Shown piece after piece: positions 11,201 through 18,052 of a stretch of 52,479 bases of DNA. The DNA is from Microseira wollei NIES-4236. GTDB lineage: Bacteria; Cyanobacteriota; Cyanobacteriia; Cyanobacteriales; Aerosakkonemataceae. The position numbers and the translations under genes are program-made. The stretch is taken from assembly GCF_020521235.1 (NCBI RefSeq), contig NZ_BLAY01000059.1, positions 1 to 52,479 of the forward strand, given 5' to 3'. A model generated the notes under the pieces. The model was not told the origin of the DNA, searched no databases, and worked only from the letters and a program-made list of their open reading frames with translations. The stretch's first letter is position 1; each line of letters begins with the position of its first letter.

Positions 11201-12075
11201 ACCTGTTCGTAGGTAGGAGCGAGGGAAATTGGTACGGGAATAAAACCGCCTAGTACACAGCCCCAAAAAGCGGGAATGAAATCCTGGCTCTGGTCTATCT
11301 GAAATATTATTTTATCTAGTGGCTTTAAACCGAGTTTTCTTAACCCAGCCAATATCTTTTGAGCATCTAATAGTAAATCTTGATAAGATTGAATGATTTC
11401 GGAACCATCAGACTGAATATAAACTAAACCTAGTTCTTTCTCGGAGGATTGAATAGCCGTTTTTTGCAAAACTTGTGAAAGGAGCGTTGGAGCATTTTTT
11501 TCTCGCTTCAACTCTCCACCATGACTGATAGCTAGTTTGCTGGAACTGGAAATCTGGTTGTTGGTTGAGTGGGAAAATTCGGTTCTAACTGGCGGATTGA
11601 TTTCTTCCCTCGTGAAAGTTTTCCACTCAGGAAGCAATTCTGATAGACGCAGTGACTGCTGGTGCTTAACTTGTTCTTGAACTACTACTGCTACTTGCTT
11701 AATTTCAAGCAATGACTGGATTTGCTCTTCCCATCGCTGCACTAAATCAGTGTCTCTGATTTCCAGATGACTCAAAGCAGTCTCATCTATCTCTCCCCAT
11801 GGCGTCAACGGCAGAGTCGATACTGGCACAATTGCCGTGGGCATCCATTCACTAGGCAGTATTTTTTGCAGTTGACATAATAATTGTTCTTGTGCAAATA
11901 AACCTGATGGAACTACATAAGCAACTAACTCCTGTTTGAACTTTTCTGTCTGTCTCTCTATTACTACACAATCGCTTACAGTCAAACTCGACCGGATGGC
12001 AGCTTCTACTTCTCTAGTTGGAAAATTTTTCCGACTTGAATTTGCTAAAGAGTGACTTTTATTATCTAACTGCAT
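2257..12075 (-). CDS. Hybrid PKS loading/extension protein A-KR-ACP-KS-AT-DH-KR-ACP
   Basis: A 3272-residue megasynthase that probably starts a polyketide chain and extends it once. In order: a detached AMP-binding C-terminal-like segment (about 20-130, LPLTPWGEID); an acyl/aryl-type adenylation domain (about 205-760, LLLTSGSTGFPKAVM, FGMSETCSG, GWFNTGDIGY); a ketoreductase (Rossmann GGLGGVG near 998); carrier protein (LGGHSLL, Ser near 1348); KS (QTACSTS near 1596, HGTGTP, KTNVGHL); malonyl-type AT ([10 protein letters not shown] near 2042, HAFHSPLM); dehydratase fold (about 2300-2590); second KR (GGMGGLG near 2882, SNYAAAN near 3019); carrier protein (LGIDSLT near 3175); and a C-terminal tail (LSESEIEKLLAQEL) resembling a docking helix. 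The first KR has Phe instead of the catalytic Tyr (residue 1151) and the DH has Tyr instead of His (2347), so both may be inactive. The adenylation domain lacks the usual amino-acid A-domain signature, so the starter is probably a non-amino carboxylic acid. The product is unknown. Confidence 0.92.
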   Translation of the reverse strand: MQLDNKSHSLANSSRKNFPTREVEAAIRSSLTVSDCVVIERQTEKFKQELVAYVVPSGLFAQEQLLCQLQKILPSEWMPTAIVPVSTLPLTPWGEIDETALSHLEIRDTDLVQRWEEQIQSLLEIKQVAVVVQEQVKHQQSLRLSELLPEWKTFTREEINPPVRTEFSHSTNNQISSSSKLAISHGGELKREKNAPTLLSQVLQKTAIQSSEKELGLVYIQSDGSEIIQSYQDLLLDAQKILAGLRKLGLKPLDKIIFQIDQSQDFIPAFWGCVLGGFIPVPISLAPTYEQVNSSVSKLHNAWQMLKQPLILTSARLAPSIRELPAILNIENFQVETVDNLRQNQPDSNIHQSQSDDLALLLLTSGSTGFPKAVMLTHRNLLSMTAATAQMNNFSSQDITLNWMPLEHVGAIVFLGLMAVDLGCQQIHVSTEYILQNPIRWLELIHRHKASISWAPNFAFSLLNERYSEINQRSWDLSSMRFLVNAGEQIVPKTARSFLKLLQQHGLPSNTIHPAFGMSETCSGITWSDGFSLENSSDEMSFVELGPPIPGASIRITDDNNQIVAEGVIGRFQVKGLSVTSGYYENPERNREAFTEDGWFNTGDIGYLQSGRIVLTGRDKDDIIINGVNYYSHEIESVVEEVEGVEVSYTAACAVRAGDNADQLAIFFSPPVYHQTLVKEIIKKIRGSVVKNIGVNPNYIIPVKKEVIPKTAIGKIQRAQLSRMFADGEFDSIIQELGINLDNPNLLPDWFYRQTWRRKLPVTQMSAINGHFLVFLDQLGLGECLGAELQKQGQAWVGIEAGVDFKQLSNNRYQIAPNNPEHYQRLLSVLTANNFPIDKIVHLWTYDSCISEISSLESLSQAQTRVYSLLSLIKALANIPKSHHPLELLVVSNYTQFTSPADEIAYEKSPLLGLLKVISQEIAGLTCRHVDLTLDEPGVNAERILQEIHVLSGESEVAYRDGQRWIPRLEKVDFRSSQKQELPFKSGGMYLISGGLGGVGVEIAKYLLKHYKARLLLVGRTSLPEKSTWQTYIGQSNVISQKIAAYQELEQLGGEITYEAVDVCDLQRLQQVVAQTKSRWGCQLDGVLHLAGTYQQRSLIEESHESWSAALRSKVGGAWVLNQLLKDDPQAVFISFSSVSSFLGGATVGAFVAANQFLQSFAHYQRSKCGLNSYCFSWSLWDGIGISQDYQRSKLAITKGYCAINARQGLYSLLIGLNYQQEQLLVGLDGSNRHIRGHVEDTYSLEKLTAYFTASGDSSVAEGLSKLVVRDRFGILSTCNFVQLQQMPLTQRGIIDREKLTRGDLREPANDQAQPVTDIERQVGRIWQEVLGLEEVGIHDNFFELGGHSLLLAQAQSKLQDFFRIPLSIVDMFKYPTISTLAKYLSQGQTESPAVVQGQKRAQVRSSRQAANKSDIAVIGMSCRFPGANNIDEFWQNLCNGVESISFFSDEEIIATGVDPAVVKNPNYVKAKPILSDVESFDADFFGYSSKEAELIDPQQRLLLECAWESLEDAGYNPFTYDGAIGIYAGAVMNTYLLNNIYPNRHQLDVNDNLQVATVDSMGGLQMMVANDKDYLTTRISYKLNLTGPSVNVQTACSTSLVTIHMAGASLLSGESDMVLAGGVSVHVPQKAGHLYQEGMIVTPDGHCRAFDARAQGTIFGSGVGMVVLKRLEDAIADGDHIYAVIKGSAVNNDGGTKVGYMAPNGDGQAAVVTEAIAMAGVDAETITYVEAHGTGTPLGDPIEIGGLTQAFRASTQQKNFCGIGSVKTNVGHLQIASGVAGFIKTVLSLYHKKIPPSLHFEQPNPQLDLPNTPFYVNTTLQDWQTSAYPRRAGVNSLGIGGTNAHVILEEAPEIAQVKNEFNRPYHLLTLSVKNDQALAELRQRYWELLTTNAEVSIADICYTANTGREHFKHRLAIVADSREQLIEQLADLTSPNSAQSNNKSPKIAFLFTGQGSQYINMGRQLYDTQPIFRQTLEQCDEILRPYLDHSLLEVLYPSQALEQASSLLDQTAYTQPALFAIEYALYQLWKSWGIEPDVVMGHSVGEYVAATVAGVFSLSDGLKLIANRGQLMQQLPSGGEMVSLMASEERVRQVIAPYNGRVALAAINGSESVVISGAREDIAAVCQQLEALLIKTKRLQVSHAFHSPLMTPMLADFEAIANQVTYNQPQIPLVSNVTGKIADESITTAQYWVHHVCQTVRFTDSMETLHQLGYEVFLEIGPKPILLGMGHQCLPDSEGLWLPSLREGIPEWQQLLESLAKLYVQGVNVNWSGFEQDYPHRKVALPTYPFQRQRYWIENTSPRHQQQQYSTKLHPLIDKKLQLPLSKEILFESEFSTQNLPFLADYQVYNKVVVAAACHLSMILGAAKLTFANEACLLENIVFPQALAIPEDRARTVQLVLSLEESGASFKLISFDTVPNNSTQVNQWLVHATGKISQGVNTTPETVFLPQIQTRCTQQIPAIEIYQSWQKRQIQLGASFQWLDSVWCGEGEALAKLKWLSVLDGLEEYQLYPGLMDSCGQLSSIFFSDDETFVPFAIESFKFYQRPQSQQLWCHLVRSQSEKSDIRLFDANGQLIAEIKGFEASKATPNTLLPSLQQELKENYLENWLYEVEWHPQVRFSSEQLSPDYLPALAEISPNLQAQYELVQVEPRHWLLLADQQGISQQLADKLATHSQLCTLVFVGEEYEQLDQQQFKINPSNPQHYQKLLQAINSKPLPLYGVVHCWSLDTVKAAELTAADLAQASLLGCGSTLHLVQALTGANLSAHPRLWLVTQGAVAITNLEGVAQSSLWGMARAIANEHPELNCVRVDLTPKADAEVVQALFEEIWFPTTEDQIALTDQLRYVARLARYRKPEDVETAAHKPLSFREDSTYLITGGMGGLGLLIARWMVQQGARNLVLVGRSGLSVAVNEQLQELEQAGAQVKVAQADVSDVEQITKVLSEIEQTLPPLRGIIHSAGVWDDGVIQQQNWQRFTKVLAPKVQGAWHLHTLTQNQPLDFFVMFSSIASLIGNPGQSNYAAANAFLDALAHHRQAQGIPGLSINWGAWSQIGAFAQRQLDQQTKMQGIGTFTPEQGLVALEQLLSQSSAQVAVVPLKWSEFLMKLSFRSPFFANFTHTLAKKLEQSDFRTRLAAAKADERYQLLIDHICSQVAQVIGHNLSQTLDLQQGFLELGIDSLTALELRNRLQNSLGCSLPSTLVFDYPTITKLTDYLAKEVLSIEPSASEQQASDAEGNLRLSSDLSTALDELSESEIEKLLAQELTIIQESKGK

Positions 12076-12556
12076 TAGCTTACATCCCCCTTAAAATTCT
12101 CTTTGCTTTATATTGAGAAATAGCTTGCACCCAACGCCAAGGCTTCTGGAGAAAAGCTACTGGTCACATCAGAATGGACGGTATACCCAAATACAGAGGC
12201 TGCAACACATTCCCAATCAGTCCCCTATCGTGGAATTAAGGGTAGCCAAATCACAAAAATTGTTTTCTCGGTATGCCCTCATGCTCTACAGTGAAGGCTG
12301 CCCCACAATCAAATCCCTGTGGTGAAGACTCTTTTGAACAGTTAACTCAATATCCTGGGCATAATTATTTTCTCCTGGTATTTCCGCCTGGACACTGGGT
12401 TAATGATTCGGAATCGACAATGGCGAAGATGATTTTGATTGGCAGCCAAATTAAAACTCCTATCCTCATCAATAGTGACAGTTTTATTCCCAATTCAGCC
12501 GGTGCAGGTAAATAATAGCAGATCGACGCTCGACGCTCAACACACTTACATAACTA

Positions 12557-12690
12557 ACGCAAGTTGCTAGTTATAAACAAGGGCGTTGCCAGCTGGCTAA
12601 TTGCTAATTGCTAATATATGATTTTTACCCAGATTAGCCATTAGCCATTAGCCATTAGCTGCTATGCATGAGATAACTAGCAACTTGAGT
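12557..12690 (+). mobile_element. MITE copy A (TANNTA-duplicating family)
   Basis: Non-coding element of 134 bp with imperfect terminal inverted repeats: left end ACGCAAGTTGCTAGTTAT, right end the complement of ACTCAAGTTGCTAGTTAT. It is flanked by a perfect 6-bp duplication, TAACTA (12551-12556 and 12691-12696). The interior carries heptamer repeats (GCTAATT left, TTAGCCA right). The same family recurs at 21443, 41842 and 50055. No transposase is encoded, so it must be mobilised in trans. Confidence 0.88.
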
Positions 12691-13205
12691 TAACTATTGT
12701 TATTTACCACGCTCTAACTTGTATATCAGAATTTTCTGGTTCTGGCAAGTCATTTTCATCTCCAAGTTTCGCGAGCAGATGGAAATAGTCGTGTTGCGGG
12801 TATTGTGTTCTGTAGCGCTCGTTACCATTATTGATGGGTCCTCAGCGCTCAAGCCGTCCTCCGACCCATGGTACACCCACTCGTCGCTGCCTCGATACCC
12901 GCACCCAAGTTGGGAAAAAAGGAGTGGGCTATACCACAGTCGGGTACTTTTATCAAAAATCGACGTACTGATGACAACAGCCGTTTTACTGAGGAGCGGA
13001 ATGATGGGAAACTATCACGTTCCGTTTTGGAGAGCAGTGGAGGAGGTGACTCCTTCACTGACTTTAATTATCCTGCACAAAGGATTGTCGATAACCGGCT
13101 ATATCACAAATACGCACAGGAAGCAGCGAAATTGAAGCTTGTGGAGAGATGGCGCTCTACTTAAACTTGGAAACAATGCTTGAAGCTTGCACCACTCTGT
13201 GAAAC

Positions 13206-13246
13206 AAGAATCCCCACCCTCAACTTCGTAGGGTGGGGAGCGTCAA
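13206..13246 (-). mobile_element. IS200/IS605-type terminal hairpin (solo end)
   Basis: A stem of CCCCACCCT (13212-13220) and AGGGTGGGG (13230-13238) is framed by GAAT on the left and GCGTCAA on the right. This is the arrangement I know from the 3' ends of cyanobacterial TnpB-encoding IS605-family elements. No intact tnpB or tnpA lies nearby, so this would be a remnant. A related end in inverted orientation is at 15677-15705. The assignment rests on recalled family patterns. Confidence 0.5.
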
Positions 13247-13473
13247 GCTGGGTGGTAAGGGTACATCGATCCGCATGGATACGCCAGAATTTATCGCCGC
13301 CGTTGGGTCAATTACCAGTAAACCCCTCAAACACCGCCTGGGTTTGTTCCTAGAAAATAAGATTTCTTGCTGTGGTCTGCGAAAAATAAAGGCGATCGCG
13401 ACTTGAAAATGCCAAAAACCGGGTTTCTCAGTTCAACCAGGATGTATAATAATTTTTTTAAGCATTTTAGGCT

Positions 13474-15018
13474 GTGGAAAAAACTGGTTTTATACTGAAA
13501 AAACCGGAAAATTTATTTTTAGCGATCGCTCTCACATTCGGCCTTCTATTCACCCTAATAATTGCTCCCTTTCATGCCGAATCAGAACCGCAACATTACT
13601 ATCGTTCTTACCAAATATCCGAATTCAAACTCAGAGCAGATAAAAAAATAGTAGACTGCTACGGACAACAATTTGAAACCTATCTCCCGTCAACAACCTG
13701 CGTGGGGGGAATGTTGCCAAAAAGTCTTCTAACGACTGCTAAAATAACCGAGGGTATTGCATCTCGCAAAAATCCCAAAAGAAAGCAAAATCTCCAAACT
13801 ATTATTGCTTTACTCAATTTACCCCTTGATAGCAACAATCGAGTTTTTCTCCGCTTTCCCAATATCTCGCTATTTTTTCCAATCACCCATTTGCCACAAG
13901 CTTTTGGCATGGCAATTGGCAGGTTATTTAACGTTTCTCCCCTTGTCCTTCTCTACGTGGGTAGGATTTGCAATTTATTAGTTTGGGTGCTGGTTGTTTA
14001 TCTGGGTATTAAAATTATACCATTTTACAAATGGTTGTTAATTTTACTGGCTTTAACTCCCATGTCTATTTTTCAAGCATCTTCGCTTTCTGGAGATACG
14101 CTAACCAATGGGTTATCTTTTTTGTTAATAGCCGTTATTCTGAAAACTGCTTTTGACAGAGGATTACAATCGAGTGAGGGAAAGCCTTTTCGCTTCGTTT
14201 GTGTAGCGGCAGCATTAATGCTGCCTGCACACCAAGAGCGTGTACCTCATACGGCTGCAATCCGCTATGAAGGGGGAAAGCAAGTAACAAAATCGGAAAT
14301 TTTTATCCTCGCTTTACTCTCCCTGTTCCTGTCGCTTTGCAAATTAGCCTATAGTCCAATCTTGTTTCTAGTTTGGGTCATACCCGTGGAAAGATTCCGC
14401 AGCAAAAAACAGTATTTTTTAACGCTGTCGGTAATCATTTTATTCAGTTTAGCGGCAGTTTTATCTTGGTTGGTTCTCACTCGACATTTAAACGTTCCCC
14501 TCCGGTTAGATACACCGAACCTTACTACAGAACAACGGTTGAATTATCTAGCTATTCAACCGGGGAAATTGTTAGTTTTGCTTGGGAATACGCTTCGCGT
14601 TCATGGGTTGACTTATCTGGAGCAATACCTTGGTGGAATGGGATGGGTAGAAACAAAAATGCCCATCTGGCATATGGTATCTTACGGCTTAGTTTTACTG
14701 GGTGTCGCCGCGTGCAGTCACGAAAAAGATATCGCGATCTCTGTCAGACAAAAAGCGATTATCTTGAGCATTGCATTCACCAATATTGCTTTAATTTTTA
14801 CCTTGCTTTATATTACCTGGACTGACTTGGATTCTGATGTAATCCAGGGATTTCAAGGACGATATCTTATTCCCATCTCACCGCTGCTGTTTTTATTGTT
14901 ATATAATCAAAAGATTAAGCTGAATTTCAAAAAATTTGAGTATGCGCTCGCTTGCTATCTCCTGTTCTGCCAAACTCTGACACTTGCGGTACTATTAAAT
15001 AGGTATTGGTTGTCATAA
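13474..15018 (+). CDS. DUF2142-like polytopic membrane protein with in-frame repeat insertion
   Basis: A 514-residue inner-membrane protein with about ten hydrophobic segments, the first near residues 13-32. Features I associate with DUF2142 membrane proteins are present: an early extracytoplasmic region with EPQHYYRSYQI, and SSLSGDTLTNGLSFLL near 208-222. These proteins occur in surface-polysaccharide loci and resemble GT-C glycosyltransferases; the exact reaction is unknown. The start is GTG. It is followed after 10 bp by a methyltransferase, consistent with co-transcription. Residues about 240-267 (RFVCVAAALM...TAAIRYEGG) are encoded by a dispersed palindromic repeat also found at 42127 and 43407. 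This adds a hydrophilic insert between membrane segments without breaking the frame. Function may or may not survive. Confidence 0.8.
   Translation: MEKTGFILKKPENLFLAIALTFGLLFTLIIAPFHAESEPQHYYRSYQISEFKLRADKKIVDCYGQQFETYLPSTTCVGGMLPKSLLTTAKITEGIASRKNPKRKQNLQTIIALLNLPLDSNNRVFLRFPNISLFFPITHLPQAFGMAIGRLFNVSPLVLLYVGRICNLLVWVLVVYLGIKIIPFYKWLLILLALTPMSIFQASSLSGDTLTNGLSFLLIAVILKTAFDRGLQSSEGKPFRFVCVAAALMLPAHQERVPHTAAIRYEGGKQVTKSEIFILALLSLFLSLCKLAYSPILFLVWVIPVERFRSKKQYFLTLSVIILFSLAAVLSWLVLTRHLNVPLRLDTPNLTTEQRLNYLAIQPGKLLVLLGNTLRVHGLTYLEQYLGGMGWVETKMPIWHMVSYGLVLLGVAACSHEKDIAISVRQKAIILSIAFTNIALIFTLLYITWTDLDSDVIQGFQGRYLIPISPLLFLLLYNQKIKLNFKKFEYALACYLLFCQTLTLAVLLNRYWLS
14193..14270 (+). repeat. Palindromic repeat (family P) copy 1, inside coding sequence
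   Basis: About 78 bp running from CTTCGTTTGTGTAGCGGC through GCAGCATTAATGCTGC to a conserved right end CTCATACGGCTGCAATCCGC. The same pattern occurs intergenically at 42127-42203 (plus) and 43407-43480 (minus). Here it is translated in frame within the DUF2142 gene. Confidence 0.8.
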
Positions 15019-15028
15019 ATCTTTACAT

Positions 15029-15679
15029 ATGCGTCTCGAACCGATTGAACGTAGCAAGTTAGACCCCACGAATGATGCGGAATTTTACTCTTTTCCCCGC
15101 TTCGTTACCCACGTGGATGAAGGGTTCATCGATCAGCTAACTAATTTATACCGGGATCGCCTCAAACCCAAAACCCGGATCTTCGATATGATGAGCAGTT
15201 GGGTGTCTCATCTCCCAGAAGAGATGGAATTTGACCATGTGGAAGGTCACGGAATGAACGCGGAAGAATTGGCGAAAAATCCGCGTTTGAACGATTATTT
15301 TGTCCAGGATTTGAATAAAGATCCTAAATTACCGCTTCCAGACCAAGATTTTGACGCTGTTCTCAACTGCGTTTCTGTGCAATACTTGCAATATCCAGAA
15401 GCAATTTTTAGCGAAATTCACCGCATCCTCAAACCGGGTGGTGTCGCTATTATTAGCTTTTCTAACCGCATGTTTTACCAAAAAGCAATTCAAGCGTGGC
15501 GGGAGGGAACCGAACTCAGTCGAGTTGAATTGGTTAAAAGCTACTTTCAATCTGTGCCTGGATTTACGATACCAGAAGTAGTTGCCAAACGTTCCAGCGC
15601 CCCCAGTATTATGCAATGGTTAGGCGCTGGTGGTGGCGATCCTTTCTACGCAGTCATAGCGTATCGCGCTCAAGTTTGA
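15029..15679 (+). CDS. Class I SAM-dependent methyltransferase
   Basis: A 216-residue cytosolic protein with a methyltransferase type 11-like core: motif I region TRIFDMMSSWVSHLP (about 49-63), a central LPDQDFDAVLNCVSVQYL (about 103-121) and ILKPGGVAIISFSNRMFY (post-motif III, about 133-151). The glycine-rich motif I is degenerate (DMMSSW rather than DxGxGxG), as in a subgroup of cyanobacterial methyltransferases. The substrate is unknown. It starts 10 bp after the DUF2142 gene and probably shares its transcript. The stop codon lies at the border of an IS605-like end (TTGACACTC), so the native C-terminus may have been trimmed by that insertion; this is an inference. Confidence 0.85.
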   Translation: MRLEPIERSKLDPTNDAEFYSFPRFVTHVDEGFIDQLTNLYRDRLKPKTRIFDMMSSWVSHLPEEMEFDHVEGHGMNAEELAKNPRLNDYFVQDLNKDPKLPLPDQDFDAVLNCVSVQYLQYPEAIFSEIHRILKPGGVAIISFSNRMFYQKAIQAWREGTELSRVELVKSYFQSVPGFTIPEVVAKRSSAPSIMQWLGAGGGDPFYAVIAYRAQV

Positions 15680-15960
15680 CACTCTCCGTCCTAAAGGCGC
15701 GGAGATTCTTAAGACATTGCGGTCTTAATATCCTGAGAAATCAGGTTACCGGGCGCAATCCTTTTGCCTAATGGCTGTCTGCTATCCTAGCCTTGAAGCT
15801 AGCTCCTCGGTCGTCAACTTTCCCCCAGTCGGTCGGTAGGTTTTAACTTCTTGTACTGACAAGAGTAATTTTAGCACAAACATTGCGTTTCAAGACGGGA
15901 CTTAAAAGTCCCGTTTGCACTAAATCCCCCGCATAAATGACGGGGGTTTTGTGCGTCTCG
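15677..15960 (+). mobile_element. IS200/IS605-type end with possible omega/reRNA-like region, no transposase
   Basis: This gene-free stretch begins TTGACACTCTCCG with hairpin CTCCG...CGGAG (15685-15704). It continues with segments I recognise from the ends of cyanobacterial IS605/TnpB elements: CATTGCGGTCTTAA, AATCAGGTTACCGGGC, CTCCTCGGTCGTCAACTT and TTGTACTGACAAGAG. In complete elements this region follows tnpB and supplies the guide RNA scaffold and right end. No tnpB is present, so this is a solo remnant or a passive copy. Confidence 0.55.
15923..15953 (+). terminator. Candidate intrinsic terminator
   Basis: Stem CCCCCG and CGGGGG around loop CATAAATGA, followed by TTTT. It could end transcription of the DUF2142-methyltransferase unit. 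It also lies inside the IS605-like remnant, so it may belong to that element. Confidence 0.5.
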
Positions 15961-15987
15961 TCCTGTTTGATAAAAAGATATTGCTCC

Positions 15988-16024
15988 AAAAACCGGGTTT
16001 TTGGTAGAAACCCGGTTTTTTGGT
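15988..16024. repeat. Inverted pair of AACCGGGTTT repeats
   Basis: CCAAAAACCGGGTTTTTGG followed closely by AGAAACCCGGTTTTTTGG can fold into a hairpin just upstream of the mutase-like gene. The AGAAACCSGGTTTCT motif is dispersed through the window (near 13417, 36598, 38463, 41189, 41561 and 49973). Confidence 0.7.
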
Positions 16025-16106
16025 TTTTTGCGATCGCATCACCCACGCCACAAAACCACAGGATGGGGTATAATACCCCCAACATTTCCAAATGTTATGT
16101 GGTGTG

Positions 16107-17972
16107 ATGGAACCGATATATATTTTAGGTGCAGGCCCAGCTGGTCTTGCTGCTGCTTATGCCTTGACCAAGCAAGGCGTACCCGTCGTAGTCGTCGAAA
16201 GAGATGCTAAAGTTGGTGGATTAGCTAAAAGTATCGAGTATAAAGGCTTTATTCTCGACTTTGGTCCCCACCGTTTCTACACGAAATTGGCACCCGTCCT
16301 CAAACTTTGGGACGAAGTTTTGGGTAACGAACAAGTCACAGTTAACCGCCTGACGCGAATTTATTACGGTAGGAAATACTTTAGCTATCCCATCAAAGCT
16401 GTTGAAACTTTAGTGGCGCTGGGACTGTTTGAAAGCACTCGCATAGTTTTTTCTTACTTGCAATCTCGTTTATTCCCCAAACGCGACCCCAAAAACTTTG
16501 CCGAATGGGTGACAACGAAATTTGGTCAGCGACTATACGAGATTTTCTTTGAGGGATATACAGAAAAGCTGTGGGGAATTCCCTGTACCGAAATCAGTGC
16601 AGATTGGGCATCCCAGCGCATTAAAGGTTTGTCTCTCTCAAAAGCCATCCGCAACGCACTTTTAGGCAACGATGGCAAAACCAAAACTCTGATCGACCAG
16701 TTTCAGTTTCCCCGCTTAGGATCGGGGCAACTATACGAAAAGATCGGTGATTACTTACGCAGCAACAATCAACCAATTCTTTTAAATACAGAAGTTGTAA
16801 AGCTGCATCACGAGAATTTCAAAGTCACCCAAGTCACTTTAAAAAACCGTCAAACTGGCATTGAAGAAACCGTTAGTTGTAGCGGGGTGATTTCTTCTAT
16901 TCCCATTACCCTATTACTCGAGCAAATTGCTGACCCACCCCCGCAGCGAATTCTAGATTTTGCCAAATCCCTGAAATTTAGAAACACGATTTTAACTTAC
17001 TTGATTGTAGAAAGCGATCGCCTGTTCCCCGATAACTGGCTTTATATTAACGAACCTAACGTCCAGCTGGGAAGGGTGACAAATTTTGCCAATTGGTCGC
17101 CGGATATGCTGCCAAACCGTCACCAAACGCCGCTTTGTTGCGAGTACTGGGCTAATTTTGACGAATCTCTGTGGCAAGCGCCTGACGACGAAATGTTGAT
17201 GCAGGCAGAAAAAGACTTGAGAAAAATTAAGTTGCTGCACGATGAAAAAGTGTCTGGGGGATTTGTCGTGCGCTTACCGCGTACCTACCCGATTTATGCA
17301 GGCAACTACAAAACCGCTTTAGCGGAAATTCAATCATATCTCCAGCAGTTTCAAAACCTGCAACTGGTGGGTCGCTACGGTGCTTTTAAATACAACAACC
17401 AAGACCACAGTTTGTTGATGGGAATTTTAGCGGCTGAAAATGTCATAACGCCAGGTAAGCATGACCTTTGGTCGGTTAATTCCGATAGCGAATATGTGGA
17501 AGAAGCCAAAGCAGATGTAGCGACGACTGCTGCTAAAAACACTCGCACCTCACGACGGCAGAAAGTTGCCCAAGTTTTACAACAATTTGGAGGATATCTG
17601 TTTACAGGTGGCACTGCGACTATAATCGACGTGCTGGTTTTTTCCATCCTAACTAAGTTAGGTTGGTGGTACGTTTCGGCACTCTGCATCAGCTATTTTC
17701 TGGGTTTAACTACCAATTTCTGGCTGAGTCGTCGCTTTGTCTTTGGCGTTTATTGGAAAAACTGGTTAACTCAATACGCCGTCTTTGCTACGGTTGCCCT
17801 CAATAGCTTACTGGCAAATTTAGGGCTGCTACAACTTTTAATGAACGATTTATCCTGGGATGCTACGACTTCCCGCCTCATCAGTGCTGCCTGCGTTGCG
17901 CTTCTCAGCTTCACAGGACACAAGTTGTATTCTTTTGCATCTAACAATCTAGTTTCCCATCAGAAACCATGA
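16107..17972 (+). CDS. FAD-dependent UDP-galactopyranose-mutase-like protein fused to GtrA domain
   Basis: A two-part protein of about 621 residues. The N-terminal 460 residues are an FAD-binding amine-oxidase/UDP-galactopyranose-mutase-like domain: MEPIYILGAGPAGLAAAYAL dinucleotide fold, GGLAKS, DFGPHRFY and a C-terminal FAD contact around LVGRYGAFKYNNQDHSL. Such enzymes isomerise nucleotide sugars or oxidise related substrates. Residues about 500-615 form a GtrA-type domain with four hydrophobic segments (FGGYLFTGGTATIIDVLVF, LTTNFWLSRRFVF), a family linked to lipid-linked sugar flipping. I chose the ATG at 16107 because the flavin fold begins there; an in-frame ATG at 16092 would add five residues. 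Neighbouring GT-C-like proteins support a surface-glycan role. The fusion would couple sugar modification to membrane transport (inference). Confidence 0.85.
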   Translation: MEPIYILGAGPAGLAAAYALTKQGVPVVVVERDAKVGGLAKSIEYKGFILDFGPHRFYTKLAPVLKLWDEVLGNEQVTVNRLTRIYYGRKYFSYPIKAVETLVALGLFESTRIVFSYLQSRLFPKRDPKNFAEWVTTKFGQRLYEIFFEGYTEKLWGIPCTEISADWASQRIKGLSLSKAIRNALLGNDGKTKTLIDQFQFPRLGSGQLYEKIGDYLRSNNQPILLNTEVVKLHHENFKVTQVTLKNRQTGIEETVSCSGVISSIPITLLLEQIADPPPQRILDFAKSLKFRNTILTYLIVESDRLFPDNWLYINEPNVQLGRVTNFANWSPDMLPNRHQTPLCCEYWANFDESLWQAPDDEMLMQAEKDLRKIKLLHDEKVSGGFVVRLPRTYPIYAGNYKTALAEIQSYLQQFQNLQLVGRYGAFKYNNQDHSLLMGILAAENVITPGKHDLWSVNSDSEYVEEAKADVATTAAKNTRTSRRQKVAQVLQQFGGYLFTGGTATIIDVLVFSILTKLGWWYVSALCISYFLGLTTNFWLSRRFVFGVYWKNWLTQYAVFATVALNSLLANLGLLQLLMNDLSWDATTSRLISAACVALLSFTGHKLYSFASNNLVSHQKP

Positions 17973-18052
17973 GCGTTCGCTGATAACAAAGGTTGAAAAT
18001 CCCTCTTTCCCTAATCCCAGCGCCCCTAGCCCCTATTTTCAGTTGAGCCTCA

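Larger units (their letters stand above)
12076..13473. other. Repeat-rich gene-poor gap between PKS and glycan cluster
   Basis: No convincing gene of normal length is seen in 1.4 kb. The stretch holds a MITE copy (12557-12690), an IS605-like end hairpin (13212-13238) and an AACCGGGTTTCT dispersed repeat near 13417. A 43-codon open frame at 13274-13405 begins MDTPEFIAAVGS and could be a gene remnant; I do not recognise it. Open frames at 12273-12515 and 12868-13164 have no family features I can name and may be decayed sequence. The PKS promoter must lie here, reading leftward from about 12080-12200, but I cannot place it. Confidence 0.6.

Noticed and set aside
12273-12515. 80-codon open frame upstream of the PKS
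   Set aside because: No recognisable motif, no ribosome site, and it overlaps another short frame. Kept only as unassigned sequence.
14373-14825. 150-codon second frame inside the DUF2142 gene
   Set aside because: It overlaps hydrophobic segments of the real frame and has no protein-like pattern.
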